From: Bemisia tabaci
Lineage: Eukaryota > Arthropoda > Insecta > Hemiptera > Aleyrodidae
Direction of reading: 5' to 3'
DNA length: 64,000 nucleotides
Assembly (NCBI RefSeq): GCF_918797505.1
Contig: NC_092800.1
Location: 46,245,864-46,309,863, forward strand
A model generated the notes under the pieces. That model saw only the letters and a program-made list of their open reading frames with translations, was not told the DNA's origin and ran no database searches. The position numbers and the translations under genes are program-made. Shown here piece after piece: positions 22,553 to 35,234 of the stretch (positions are counted from its first letter, which is position 1; every line of letters starts with the position of its first letter).

Positions 22553-22919
22553 CGGTACTCTGCCGTCCAGAGTAAAAACGCCGTATCTCCATTCGACATT
22601 TTTTTCGATTTTTTTCTGACGAAATACAATTTTACAAGAAAACTAGCAAATATTCATCCTTCATTTTTTCGAGTCGATTTTGGCATACCCGTAGAAACTC
22701 AAAATTGGAGAAATGAAGCCTGTCACACTTGGATTTTCTTGTATCAGAGCAGTATGTGTAGGTAAAATACAACATTTTTAATGGAGTTACAGCGATTTTT
22801 CTGTGGACGATAGTACTGCAAAAAATTGAAACAGACTCATCTGAAAGTAACGTCAACCGAAGGGCCAAAGTAGATTAGAACCTCCTTTTACCGTACCTCC
22901 TTTTTTGTAGTTTCAGGGT

Positions 22920-23290
22920 AGTTCAGGGTCGCGGCTGACGCGGCGAATTTCCAGGGGCTGAAACCTGCCCCTCTCGCGACGGCCAGGGCCGCAACGCGGC
23001 GTGACGCGACGCGAGAAATATATGCAGACGCTGACTTTCACTTGACGAGCGCCGCATAAATATTTATTGACGATTATTATAATCCTACGGGGTGTTTTTA
23101 CGTCGGCCTCGATACATTTTTTCGCGAGGACATCGATTTTCTTTTGTTGGGCATCCACCGTGCCCTGCGTCCCGTCCGGTCAGAAAACCCGAAAACGGGT
23201 TTCGTGTCGCATCCCCTCGTCCTTTCGAAATTTTCGTGGCCCTTATCCTAGGGTAGTATTCTCGGTCGTCCCTTAAACCACCCCTATCCA
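22920..23290. other. CpG-rich non-coding island
   Basis: Dense in CG (for example GCAACGCGGCGTGACGCGAC). Overlapping short frames on both strands have no recognisable domain. Confidence 0.4.
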
Positions 23291-23401
23291 TATGAGAACC
23301 CATACAATGCCGGATTTATGGATCTGTTAAGCGCTCAGCCCATAGGGAGCGGTTTTTTATTTCAACCTTCCTCTAGAATGCTATAGTGTACATGTGGCAA
23401 T

Positions 23402-23672
23402 CAGGGTTGCCACAGTCAGGGAAAACCGGAAATTGTCAGGGAATTTTAGAAAGTCAGGGGAAACCGGGAAATGTCAGGGAAAATTTGTTAAATCACCTTC
23501 ATTTGCTTTCTAGGTTGGGGTTTGAGATTTTGAACAAGAAATTTTGCCTGAAAACTATTTTCAATTATGCCTTCTTAACAATCCGTCAGATCTTCAGTTC
23601 TCAGGGAATTTCACCAAAATGTGTCAGGGAAATGTTAGGGAATTTCATTTTCTAAATTCTGTGGCAACCCTG
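23402..23672. mobile_element. MITE of the CAGGGTTGCCAC family, copy 3
   Basis: The ends CAGGGTTGCCACAGTCAGGG and TGTGGCAACCCTG are intact. The interior matches copy 1 in order and content. Confidence 0.85.
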
Positions 23673-25170
23673 CACCGGGAGAAAATTAACCCAAAGTAAC
23701 CAAAAACACGGACATTTTGAACTGTGTTTAGTTCGTTGTCTCCGCAGCCGCACCTGACGATAAAAATACCCGGACTACGGAATTGAAATTCCATAATTTT
23801 CTCCCATTTTTCACCGGGCCAGTTAATTCTACCGCGCCGTGCGCCGGGTTGGCGGGAGGAATAAGACGTGGCACGTCGTGGATTCCGCCGATGAATCTTC
23901 CACGACCTCTGAGGCGCGGGCGGAGGTATAAATCATAAAAGCAGAATAAGTGAGTCGCTTGACGAGGTATTTATATCCGTTTTGTAAATGAAAGTAACAA
24001 CTCAGGAGCAAAGTTACAAGACGTCGAATTGACTTTCGGATGCGCCAAAGTCGGGTGTTGCCATAAAGCTCCGGAAATACACTCTTATAAATTTTGGAGC
24101 GACTTAGGTGGATCCGGACACCTCGAACAGGGTAGAGGGGCGTGAGGGTGATCCGGGGAACTTCCCCAAAAAATGCTCGGCATTTTAAAGCATCTAACAT
24201 GCAGTTTGAGCAGGTCTTCTCTTGGTCTTCTGTAATTTTGCAGTATTGCATATTTTAATTACTTAACAAAAAGAATCCTAGCCAAGATGCATAAAATATC
24301 TCACAAAGTAATGAAAGATTATTTATGTAGGAACTATTATTGTTATTATTATTTGGTGATTATTAAACGTTTATTAATAATCGTTATTTTTATTGTTTAT
24401 TTCTTTTTTCATTCTTATTTTCTTTGGATAGGTATCTTTTGTAAGATATTTCATGCATCTTGGCTGATATTATTTTTTTTTAAGTTTCTCGGTCTTCTTT
24501 GTCTATCGCTTTGTCTATCAATGTCAAAAATCAGCACACAGCTGGCAGTTGAGGCTCTGTTCGTGGAGCAATGTTGTTACGCCGGGTCTAATACGTCGTT
24601 TGCAGCAGGTACTTACGTCAAATTAACTAGGGTGCGACACGAAACAAGAAAAGAGGCAGACAACGTGACAAGCGAAGTCAAGAGAGAGAGGAGAGCCTAG
24701 AGGTGGAGAGCTGGAGCTGGGCAAGGTGAGCAGTTGAACTGGCCCCTTGCCGAACAAGTCGCGTAAGTAAATATGTCAGCGAAAATAATTTAACAGCTTC
24801 ACCGATGAGAGTCAACTTGGGGCATCGGTACCGTGTTGTCGGAATAGAAACCAACGAAATAATTAATGAGTTCAGAAACATGTAACCCTAAAAAAAAGGG
24901 GGCAAACAATTCTCATGGGTGAAGCTGAGAGTCTTATTTACCATCGCTCCTCAAAAGTCCAGCCACAAATGACGTCAGATATTTTTCCAATTTTTAAACC
25001 TCCTGGTTTTGATCCTTTTAGGCACATCTAAATCCTTCCCTAGTTAATAAATTAAGTTGAGCAGCACAAAAATAAAACATACTAAGTAAAAGCTATTTCA
25101 TAAAGCCGCAGCGTTAAAAATCCCTCCTTCACTACCCTTCTATTAAAAACAAAGCAACATCATGACGTTT
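23673..25170. other. No recognised gene
   Basis: A 140-codon minus-strand frame (23829-24251) and a 137-codon plus-strand frame (24287-24700) are open, but neither has a known domain, and the second is mostly low-complexity AT. Positions 24489-24530 (CTTCTTTGTCTATCGCTTTG) match the right end of the MITE at 44927-45209. Confidence 0.4.
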
Positions 25171-25300
25171 AAATGGACGTATTTCTATCAAACGGAACTA
25201 TGTGCATTATGACGTGATCCCTGTTATGCATATATTCTTATGGGTCTCAGGGCTCAGGTCTTAATGCACATAGTTGTGTTCGGCAGACATACATCCAAAT
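25171..25300. mobile_element. TTGGACGTATTTC hairpin MITE, copy 1
   Basis: 130 bp. The left part ATGGACGTATTTCTATCAAA is inverse to the right part GTTCGGCAGACATACATCCA, both next to AACTATGTGCAT/ATGCACATAGTT. Copies are also at 61293 and 62641. Confidence 0.85.
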
Positions 25301-28300
25301 GATCATCAGAGGTACAAAAAGATCATCAATGATCATGGACAGTGTTGTTAGATTGCGATGTTGCCCATTCTTGTTTGTCTACCTGGAATTAACGTGTTGG
25401 ATATATTATATGTGGCGAGTTGCCACATTAAAAACTGCTATGTAATCCGTCATCACCATATCGTGATGACCATTGAAGATCTCTATGTACCCCTGAAGTT
25501 CACTTGAACATCATGATGAGATTTTATTTTAATGCTGACATTTTAACTTCACAAGGGTCCTTCATTGAATGTTCAATCGTACAAATTGCTGGATAAATTA
25601 AGGTCATGATTTAATAGTTGCAGGACAGATTCTTTCCAAGGAGAGTCGTTTTAAACCGATTCCATGAACAGAAACTTGTAAAATTTCCTTTATTCTCTCG
25701 CGCTTTAACCGCTTAAATTTTTAAATGTTTAGGTTTCGGGAAACTTTAAACATTAATGAAAACCTGGCGTCAGGTTTTAAGAGAAAATCTTCGGTCAAAT
25801 TCAATAATGTTTCTGCTCAAAGCAAGGCATTATTCTCTCCAGTGACATCCTGAGTCTCTATCGGAAATGACGCATTGAGTTTTCGTGATTAATTTGCAAT
25901 ATGCAGGTTGATAAAACATCCTCGTCCATGAGCCGACAGCCGGAGAGAGCGCTTGTCGAAGAGAGGGGGGCGGAAGTTTCCACAACCGGCAGAAACCACG
26001 CAACTGTAGGGATTCGTCGCACAATAGAGCGCGTTTTTCGAAGAGGTTAGACTTGAGAGTTATGACTAAAACATCAAATTTATATGTTTAATTCGTTAAA
26101 TTTTAAGGCGTTTTACATGAAGGAAATACGAAATAATCAATGAAACCGCTTTTAAACACCTCTAGGTTTCAGCGAAAATAGGGGCTTTTAAAGCATAATG
26201 TCCAAGGACCGGGAATAACCGGGATTCAAGGAGGAAAGCAAATTTTAGAGAATAATCAGGGAATCTTTCTCAGAAACTGGACTTTTTCAAATCATCAGAA
26301 TAATTGAGGGGCTCTCGTGAACAGATAATGAACATCAGAAATGCTTTTGGAATTGAAAATTTGAACGTGCGCCAAAGAATCGGCTGAAATATAAAAAAAT
26401 CGATTTTTATATCTGGAACTCCGGAGGGTTATTTAGAAGGGTATTCTGTCAGTCTTTCTCAAACACATCCGGGGAATCGGGAAAAAACTTTCATTCGCCC
26501 CTGAGGATCAGGAAAAATACTAGGAATATCAGGGAATCAGCATGGTTAAGAATTCCAGCCACCATGCATTAAAATTTCCCTGATTGTGTCCAACCTCTCC
26601 CACTGACTCGTTCCACTCTACGCTCCCGGAGATACGTGGTTCTCGCTTAAAAGAACGTATGATTGGCGGAACGCATGTTCATGTTCACATTAGGCGCCTG
26701 CTGTTGCCTCGGGGGCATGTAGCAGGGCGCGGGTTATTTCGATCGCTGTCAGTTACTCGCGGCACTCGCCAAGTTTGACTTTTCAACTCCCCTCGCCCCC
26801 CCCCCCCCCCACACCCCCAGAACACACCTTACCACCACGGGGGATGTGTCACGGGGAAGTTTGCTAAGATATTCAGAATACGGAAGAATGGGGTGAGGGA
26901 TCGGTTGTGATATCTAATGCAACGGTGGAGTCTTCGTTGCGGTTCATTTTCATTCTGAGACAATCGAATATAGAGCGTTTAACGAGGAAAAATTAAGTAT
27001 CTCTATTTAGTTCTTTCTTGTGAAATTCAACGGATTAATTATTGAAATGTGTAGACAAAGCTATAGAGAAAGAATATAACGTTGATGTTCGGGTTTGCAC
27101 AAGAACTTAATAATTTAAATTTTTTAAGAAAACTCACTTGCACGTTGTTAATCTCCTTTATAATAGACAAAGAATACTTTGCAGGCAATTGGTCAAATTA
27201 GGCATTTCATAAAATGCCGAAACAGAAATTTTGTAAATTTAAGACGAATAGCTCACGATATTTTAACATTTTTGAAAAAATGACTTACTCTTTTTCTTCT
27301 TTCATATTCGAATGATCCTCATGTATGTTTAATTCTAAAAACTCCGTGTGACATGCTGCTAATTTCAAGATGAATGCGGTCGTTAAAGAGTTAAAAATTG
27401 TTTAAATACTATTCTATGATGCATATTTACACTCAAAATTCTTCCTTACATGATCAATGAATTATTTAGTCTAATATTAGCAAAAGGATCAGGATATCAA
27501 TCTAAGTAAAAATATTCAACTATTAACCTGCGATAAAGACAGAGGAAAAACAGCGTAATCCTTTTGCTTGAAACCAGTGGTCGTTTTAGACTAAGATAGA
27601 AAATAATTGAATATAACTCTGGATAGGGTGTCTTGTGAGTTGTTTTGCTGTTAGTGAGCCCATTACTAACTTCATCTGTCCACTGCAACCACCCGCTTCC
27701 ATTAAGTTGATCGTTTTATTTACTCTTCGTGATTTATGGCTGTAGCTTAGTTTATCAATTTCAATGATCAGCCCACAAGGTGAATCTTCAGTGGTATGTG
27801 GGCGCAGAGAAAATGTATCTTAGAGACACCGTTATCCGAACTTGTCATATCCGTCATAACATAATTGCTTATTTCCGAGTCAGATTTTAACAGCTCGACG
27901 TTGTAATTTTACTAAAATGAACCGACTGCCGGATGTAGATAAAACCTAACTACGCTCTTCAGCAAAATAAAGAAGGAATATGTGTTACTTTGTTCCTTTT
28001 TGTGCTTCAGTTTAGCGCTTTTGCCGTTTGATCGGAAGCAATCTTGAAAAATAAATACCGCAGCGCAACAAATTTAAAATAATTGAAATTTTGGTTCCTT
28101 CTCACAGAAGAGTGATTAACTAAAGTGCGACCTAAAACATGCTAAAAAGAGTCTAACTAAAACATAGTGCATCTTATTAGTGTCTTTTTGGACGGTTACC
28201 TCGTATATCATCCTCCTATGTCCTGAAGTTGGCACCATCTTTGCCCTTGATCAATGAAAATACAGTCGGCAGCTAAAAACTCCTTCAATTCAAAATGATA

Positions 28301-30115
28301 CAATATTATCTACACAGGCGCTCGATAAGTTGCATCTCAAACTTCGCACTTAATTATGATAAGTTGAGCTCTTGCTAATGCTAGATTCAGGAGGTCTCGT
28401 CGGAATGAATAGGCTGTATTTATCAATGGTAAATCTACCACTTTATAATTAAAATACTGATTTTTTCAGTCATGGAAAATCGCGCAAAGTAATTGAAAAA
28501 GAACAAAATGACCCATGAGTCAGAAATCCCTCCGTCATGAAAGCAGTGAATTTTCCATGTCACATTGCGTAATTTAGCTATTTTTCAGCCAGAATAAAAA
28601 ATGTTAAAATCAATATTGCTCAATCTGTATTTTCTCTAAAGTCGGAAAATTCACACAAAATTGAACAGTAAAACGCTGAAAAAATTGGGAGATTCCAGTT
28701 CTAAATTATTTTAGCCAAACTGTTGGTTTCAACCAATACTGATTTCACCATGGTCCGCATTGGTCATGGTTCTAATATCCGTGCAATCAGGTTTCGAGCA
28801 CCAGTCGGCATCGTAAAATCGATTGTAAAATTGTATTAATTTCTTTTAGATACGAACAGACCACCTTGTTTGTCCCCAACCATGAAAGCTGTCTAACGTC
28901 ATGCTATAATCGGATGTTTTTTTTTCTTGTGTGTGCTCAAGTTGTCACGCGATTATAATGAAGATATTTCTATTGACGATCCAATTCATTGAACCAAAAC
29001 AGACTTTCACTCAAATACCATTCATTTATGGCCCATCACTCCTTCATAAAGCACGCCGCGGCGAGGCGAAATCGATGCGGACCTTATAAATTTGACAGTA
29101 AAATACTATCCAGTGATGACACGTTCCTCCTTAAATTCAATGATTATCTAGTTTTTGGAGTGAAAATGTAATATTTCTTCCTCCAATGGCTTCAAGATCC
29201 TTAAGTTGTCCCTGTAAAGACTCAACTGCAATAAAATCCTGAATATTTCGACCAGTTGAACGGTATCGAGTAGTCATTTTCATTAACCGATGCCGCGTCG
29301 CTGTTCATTAATTTCATTTCTTCCGATAAGATATGAATTTTTTTTTTTTTTATTTTTTTTTTAATTATTTGGAGAGTTTTTTGCGTAATTGGATATAATG
29401 CACCAAAAAATGTACAGGAAAAACGTTCATAATTTTTTTCTTTTTTTTTCCGGGAAAATGGGCAGCATTCGTATAATTTAACACCGCTCTTTCGTAGCTC
29501 GATAGTACGCGAGGCTAATTTGCATAACTGAGAGGAGACGACGGATCTGACCATATTTCACGGGTGATTAAGCAAATAATGCGCAGCCATCTCTTCCGAT
29601 TTCGACGCTATGAATAGGTGACATGTATATTCTATGCCCATTGCCCATTGTAAGATTCCGAGTAAAAATTATGTTACTTTTGGCGGTATCATCAATTCAG
29701 AAATGTTTTTAAATTTTTTCGTGGATGAGCGATGGGGTTAATGTCCGCGATGCTCCTGAATGAACCAGCAAAAAGGTCAAACAGTTTTTTTTTTTGTTTT
29801 TTTTGTTTTTTTTTTAATTTACGAGCGACAACTTAATCAGAACCCAAGATCAGATATTCAGTTTGAATCCTGAGAAGGTTGATCGCGACTTACGATTTAT
29901 TTTGAAAGAGTTCATTTTATACCACTATTTTTAATCTAAATTCCCTTCTTTTTTGGAAAAAAGAAGGAAAAGCAAAAATTACACGCACAAATGAAACTGT
30001 TCTAAAAACAGGTACACTACATGTCATCATGTGCCCTTCCAGGCCCTACAACCCCTACACTAGTTTCTTTAGTTGGCACCTTGTCATCCCATCGTGCGCC
30101 ATTCGATGCCTTACG
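25301..30115. other. Repeat-poor, AT-rich stretch with no recognised gene
   Basis: Over 4.8 kb I find only a MITE-end fragment at about 26588-26625 (GACTCGTTCCACT type) and TCTATCAATTTCAA-type fragments near 27040 and 27760, plus T-runs near 29340 and 29790. Open frames are short. It could be a long intron or an intergenic region under selection against insertion. Confidence 0.45.
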
Positions 30116-30368
30116 CTGCCGTGCTACGGAAAAACGCCGTATTGACAATTGAGAGTTGCCAAATTTCCTTCGATAAAATGTCTATTATTGAGGAAATTTA
30201 TAAATATTTTTCATCGAAATTTTCAGGAACTTTAGTTGAAATTGCGTACAAAATTATCTGAAAAATCGTGAAGAAAATATTTATAATTTTACAAGGAAAT
30301 TCGTGTTTCATCAGAGGAGATTTGGCAACGCCTGATGGTTCATACGGCGTTTTGCCGTAGCACGGCAG
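30116..30368 (+). mobile_element. CTGCCGTGC-end MITE, copy 7
   Basis: 253 bp with tips CTGCCGTGCTACGG and CCGTAGCACGGCAG. TACG flanks both sides (30112-30115 and 30369-30372). Confidence 0.9.
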
Positions 30369-30826
30369 TACGCAGCACTTGGAAAGAAGATCCTTGGCTG
30401 GAGACGATCTTCTGCGCACAAATCCGTCGGAAAAAAGGATTCCTTTCAATCCTCGACCACTGAGAGATCTTTATGCGAACACTAAACAAGATAGCGCTCG
30501 CGGATGAAACTGCCAAGCGTAAACCCCAATGGAAACCCCACGCACATGAGCGGTTCTCTCCTAGCTTAGCAGCGGGAAGGTGAAGAAATCTCTTTAGCAT
30601 AACACATTACGGAAAATGTGTGTTCGCCCGACCCCTCGTTTCACTTAGCGCGTGCCCCCAAGTCGACCCCCAACCCCCACCCCCGGGGGTTTCCAACCCC
30701 CATCGATACTGTATTTTACACCCTCGACCGGCGCTAACGTCCATTCCAATTGCATTTCCCGCTCTTTGAGTGGGCGATTGCTCTTTGTATTTTTCCTGCC
30801 GAGGACGCTGCCGCAGATTACCGGAA

Positions 30827-30979
30827 CAGCGGCGTGGCGTGCTTTGCGATATATCGATTGATCTACCTATTTAAACCCATGAAAAAGGATCGATATACAG
30901 GGTGTTCGCAACGAACGCCTAAATAATCGATTCTTCACCACAACTTCAAATGAGGAAATATCGATAATCGACGCCACTG
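30827..30979 (-). mobile_element. Short hAT-like MITE, copy 4, inverted
   Basis: It starts CAGCGGCGTGGCGTGC and ends CGACGCCACTG. The 8 bp TACCGGAA flank both ends exactly (30819-30826 and 30980-30987). The interior is the inverse of the copy at 2619. Confidence 0.9.
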
Positions 30980-31063
30980 TACCGGAAGTGCTTAAGTACC
31001 TTCTCAATAACCTTTTATGCGGTGAGCGAGTGTGGATTTGATCAATCTTAAGGCGCACTAACG

Positions 31064-31215
31064 CAGCCGTGCTAAACGCCGCATGAACATTCGAGCCTTG
31101 CCAAATGGTTTTTGATAAAGCTTGAATTTTCTGGAAAACGTGCGGGTTTATTTCTTTGAATTTTTTGCCGGATATTCTTTACGGTTTATTCTATTGTACC
31201 TAAAAATTTAAAGGA
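31064..31215 (+). mobile_element. CTGCCGTGC-end MITE, partial copy
   Basis: Starts CAGCCGTGCTAAACGCCGCA followed by ATTCGAGCCTTGCCAAAT; the right terminus is missing. Confidence 0.6.
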
Positions 31216-31278
31216 AAAATGAATTAGTGAGAACGGAAACTATGGACTATGGAAAGATAGCAGTGCGGGGTCTCTAAC

Positions 31279-31539
31279 ATATCGACGGTGAAACTACCAA
31301 ACCACGTATCTCGGTTTGCGACGTCGCAGACTTCCTGTCATACTTTATTTTTTAAATGAAAAACTACTTAACATTCAGTCTTGAAAATTTCTGTAATTTT
31401 TCCTCTTTGTGCGGAGAAAATTCCGTGAAAATTTCAAGGAATGATATTGATTTGGTCTACTTCAAAAAAATAAAATAGGAGCGTAGATTTTTAAACACCG
31501 CAAACGAGATACGTGGTTTGGTAGTTTCACCGTCGATAT
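31279..31539 (+). mobile_element. MITE with ATATCGACGGTGAAAC ends
   Basis: The ends ATATCGACGGTGAAACTACC and GGTAGTTTCACCGTCGATAT are exact inverses, followed by AAACCACGTATCTCG and its inverse. Length 261 bp. A right-half fragment occurs at about 54655-54745 and a left fragment at 46019-46072. Confidence 0.9.
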
Positions 31540-31939
31540 ATTGTTCCTGCCTGCGCAAGTGGTAGTGTTGAGCACATAATAGAGGATAAAATCCAGTATT
31601 CAATAGCCGCCACTCAGAATGATAAGTTGCACCATTTTCCGGTCGTATTCGACCATTATTGCTTGTTTATTTGTGACCGGTTCATTTCCGTTCCCCGAGC
31701 GGTTCCGGGGTTCCCGACTCGCGGTTCGTTTCCAACGTCCGAAGAAGAAGAGTGTCACTGCAATAAATGTGTACGCACAGGATACGCTGAAACGTGAATC
31801 CATTTCTATGTTGAAAATGGACCCGAGCGATTCGATTTTTTACTGGAGTATCCAATTTTTGTCGCAGATTTTGCTCATTTTTGCGTGTGATTTCAAGAGA
31901 ATTTCGACTAAATTTAAGTCATTGTACACCAATTTTATT

Positions 31940-32080
31940 AAAAACTAGTCGTGATTAGCTCGCTTTGCGAGCTGACACGTCTAGCCGGGAGTGCCCCTGG
32001 ACCCCAGTTCTACGCTTCGCGACGAACTTGCGACTCGCTCCGCGAGCCGCCACCGCCCCGCACAGCTTTTAACATTGATG
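31940..32080. repeat. GC-rich cluster of small hairpins beside the satellite
   Basis: Contains GCTCGCTTTGCGAGC, ACGCTTCGCGACG and CTCGCTCCGCGAG hairpins within 100 bp, immediately before the 130-bp tandem array. It may be the terminus of a transposon that carries the array. Confidence 0.5.
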
Positions 32081-32129
32081 AGGAGACAACATCTATGTCT
32101 TAATCTTCTTTTTCACCAAGTTTTACAGA

Positions 32130-33600
32130 AATTGATGTTCTAGGAGTCCGGACCGCGTTTTCGTGCGGGGCCGCCATCTTGGATTTGGAAATGTTGAAAA
32201 TCTGACCAAAAATGCGAGTTTTCCGTCGAAATACACCTCCTAATACCAAATTTCACAAAAATCGATGGATCGGAAGCCGAGATAACAATTTAGACCACGT
32301 TCGCCATTTATGATTTTTGAATTTTGAAAATCGGACCTAAAATTCTAATTTCCCGTCGAAATACACCTCCTAATACCGAGTTTCACAAAAATCGATCGAT
32401 ATCAGGAAGCGATGTAGCATTTTAGACCACGATCGCCATTTTTGATTATTGAATTTTGAAAATCGGACCTAAAATTCTAATTTCCCGTCGAAATACACCT
32501 CCTAATATAAAGTTTCACAAAAATCGATCGATATCAGGAAGCGATGTAGCATTTTAGACCACGGCCGCCATCTTGAATTTTTGAATTTTGAAAATCTGAC
32601 CAAACATTCTAGTTTCCCGTCGAAATATACCCCCGGATACCGAATTTCACGAAAATCGATCGAACAGGAGCCGACTTAGCATTTTAGGCCACGGCCGCCA
32701 TCTTGGATTTTGAGATTTTGAAAATCCGACCAAAAATTCGAGATCCTCGTCGAAAAGTACCCCCAGATACCGAGTTTCACGAAAATCGATCGGACAGGAG
32801 CCGACTTAGCATTTTAGGCCACGGCCGCCATCTTGGATTTTGAGATTTTGAAAATCCGACCAAAAATTCGAGATCCTCGTCGAAAAGTACCCCAGATACC
32901 GAGTTTCACGAAAATCGATCGGACAGGAGCCGACTTAGCATTTTAGGCCACGGCCGCCATCTTGGATTTTGAGATTTTGAAAATCCGACCAAAAATTCGA
33001 GATCCTCGTCGAAAAGTACCCCCAGATACCGAGTTTCACGAAAATCGATCGGACAGGAGCCGACTTAGCATTTTAGGCCACGGCCGCCATCTTGGATTTT
33101 GAAATTTTGAAAATCTAACCAAAAATTCGAGTTTCCCGTCGAAAAGTACCCACGGATACCGAGTTTCACGAAAATCGATCGAACAGGAGCCGACTTAGCA
33201 TTTTAGGCCACGGCCGCCATCTTGGATTTTGAAATTTTGAAAATCTGACCAAAAATTCGAGTTTCCCGTCGAAAAGTACCCCCGGATGCCGAGTTTCACG
33301 AAAATCGATCGAACAGGAGCCGACTTAGCATTTTAGGCCACGGCCGCCATCTTGGATTTTGAAATTTTGAAAATCTGACCAAAAATTCGAGTTTCCCGTC
33401 GAAAAGTACCCCCGGATTCCGAGTTTCACGAAAATCGATCGAACAGGAGCCGACTTAGCATTCTAGGCCACGGCCGCCATTTTGGATTTTGAGATTTTGA
33501 AAATCCGACCAAAAATTCGAGATCCCCGTTGAAAAATACCTCCGCTTACCAATTTCCTCAAAAATCCGTTGAAAAATACCGCCTAAAACCTTATATTTCG
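32130..33600. repeat. 130-bp tandem satellite, about 11 units
   Basis: The phrase CCGCCATCTTGGATTTTGA recurs at a spacing of 130 bp (for example 33084, 33214, 33344 and 33474), each unit also containing GAAAATCGATCG and AGGAGCCGACTTAGCATTTT. The first three or four units and the last one are diverged (CCTCCTAATACC, AGGAAGCGATGTAGC variants), whereas units between about 32700 and 33100 are almost identical, as expected for array homogenisation from the middle. No protein-coding frame runs through it. Confidence 0.95.
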
Positions 33601-34004
33601 TCTATAAGGCAGTGACGTCACGCAACAGGATTGAACCTGTTCGGCGCGATGCGCGTTAACAACCGCGTATCTCCAATGTAATACTATATGGAGAAACAAC
33701 TTTTCGCTCTTGCGGGCGTCCTAAGCAGCGGATTTGAGTGGGAATAATTTTAATCAACTCCTCATTACAATAGCTGAGCGTGTACCAATTTTAAAGGAAA
33801 TCGCTTCGGCCAATTTTTATCTAGGGGGGGCAGAGTGAGTGGGAACAGCAGCTTTATATAGAGTAATACGTTTGCATGTGAAAATTTTGAAACGTCGAAA
33901 AATGGCCAATTTGGGTAACCAATTTGGAGAACAATCGTGTACACCGGGATAGGCTCGACACAAGAAAAATACAACTTTTTAACGACTTGAGCGCACACCG
34001 CAAT

Positions 34005-34130
34005 ATACGTGCAATGCATGAAGTATCTTGGTGACTTGTAAGGCGCTATACTATGCGCCGCGCGCACCGTGCTGCACGCGCAATGCATGAAGTATCGTGC
34101 GGTCTTGTAAGGCGCTACTGTGTGTTTACT
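34005..34130. repeat. Two tandem copies of the GTAGGCGC-related module
   Basis: TGCAATGCATGAAGTATC...GACTTGTAAGGCGCTA occurs twice with a period of about 73 bp. It is a variant of the module inside the hAT element at 1938-2550. Confidence 0.75.
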
Positions 34131-34259
34131 GTGTGTCGGCGTGCGCACCAACCCTGTTGCCCTTATTTTTCTTCTTCCTCCTCCTCTTCTTATTCTCTTT
34201 CTTGTAAGGAGAGTGTAATAGTTTAATCTCTTGCCTCTTGATAGGAGCGTTTATAAATT

Positions 34260-34551
34260 CGAGGCAATAATTTTTCCGGGTCTGAGCGTCGCGACGCTCG
34301 GGCGATCGGAGATGCAGCGAGGATTCGAGGCGGTGAACAATTGGAACCGAAAACGATGGCATAAATTAAAAGTGACGTTGATGCATCGGGGCAGAGGTCT
34401 CATTTAGAGAGTCCTCGGTTCCAGCATCGATAACATTCCGCTGCCGCGTTCCCCGTCCCGGTTCCGCTGCGGTCCGCCACTCTCGTTCCGCAAACAAAAC
34501 TGATCTATCTCCCGGAAATTGCCCGGTCCGGTCGGGTCTCGGTCCTCCGCT
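34260..34551. other. CpG-rich non-coding sequence
   Basis: GC- and CpG-rich unique sequence up to the edge of the adjacent foldback. No recognisable protein. Confidence 0.35.
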
Positions 34552-35177
34552 TTCGACGCTAGGTGGGATGGTCGCCCACTTGTCCGGACATAAAAACTAA
34601 TTGTTCCACGCAAGAGATACCAGATGAAGGAATGTAATTTTGAAATGTAGGACCGCCGAAGAACACGACGAGGACGTCAAAAAAGACTGAAATCTAGTCA
34701 TTAGGGTGATTTCACGATTACTGGAATAGTTTTGTCGCCGTATCAGACAACGAATTTTTCAAAGATTTATCGCTCTACTTTTCAATTTTCATATATAAAT
34801 GGCCGAAAATGTGATGTCTGTTACGCTGACTTTTCACCGCGTAACAGACAGCGCAATTTCGCAATTTACATAATATTAATTGAAAAGTAGAGCAATAAAT
34901 CATTAGAAAGCATCATAATACGTAACCCTTTGAAGATTAATGCGAGAAAATTCGAGTGATTATCATTTCTACTAAAAATATGGCCGAAGAATGTGTCGTC
35001 TGTTACGGCGACAAAACTATTACAGTTATCGTGAAACCACCCTAATGAGTAGATTTCAGACTTTTTTGACGTCCTCATCGTGTTCTTCGGCGGTTCTACA
35101 TTTCAATGGTATCTCTTGTGTGGAACAATTAGTTTTTACGTCCGGACAAGTAGGCAATCATCCCACCTAGCGTCGAA
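34552..35177. repeat. 626-bp foldback element
   Basis: The left arm begins TTCGACGCTAGGTGGGATG and the right arm ends CATCCCACCTAGCGTCGAA. Arms of about 300 bp are largely complementary, including TTTTTATGTCCGGACAAG-type and GACGTCCTCATCGTGTTCTT-type blocks. A smaller hairpin built on TCTGTTACG/CGTAACAGA sits inside. No coding frame. Confidence 0.85.
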
Positions 35178-35234
35178 TTATCCACTTATCTTGACTTTTG
35201 GGCGGCTTTACTCCTGTTAAGCCTACTCATTTGG

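Noticed and set aside
32130..33600. Regular repeats considered as a CRISPR array
   Set aside because: Units are 130 bp with no unique spacers between short repeats, and the DNA is eukaryotic; it is a tandem satellite.
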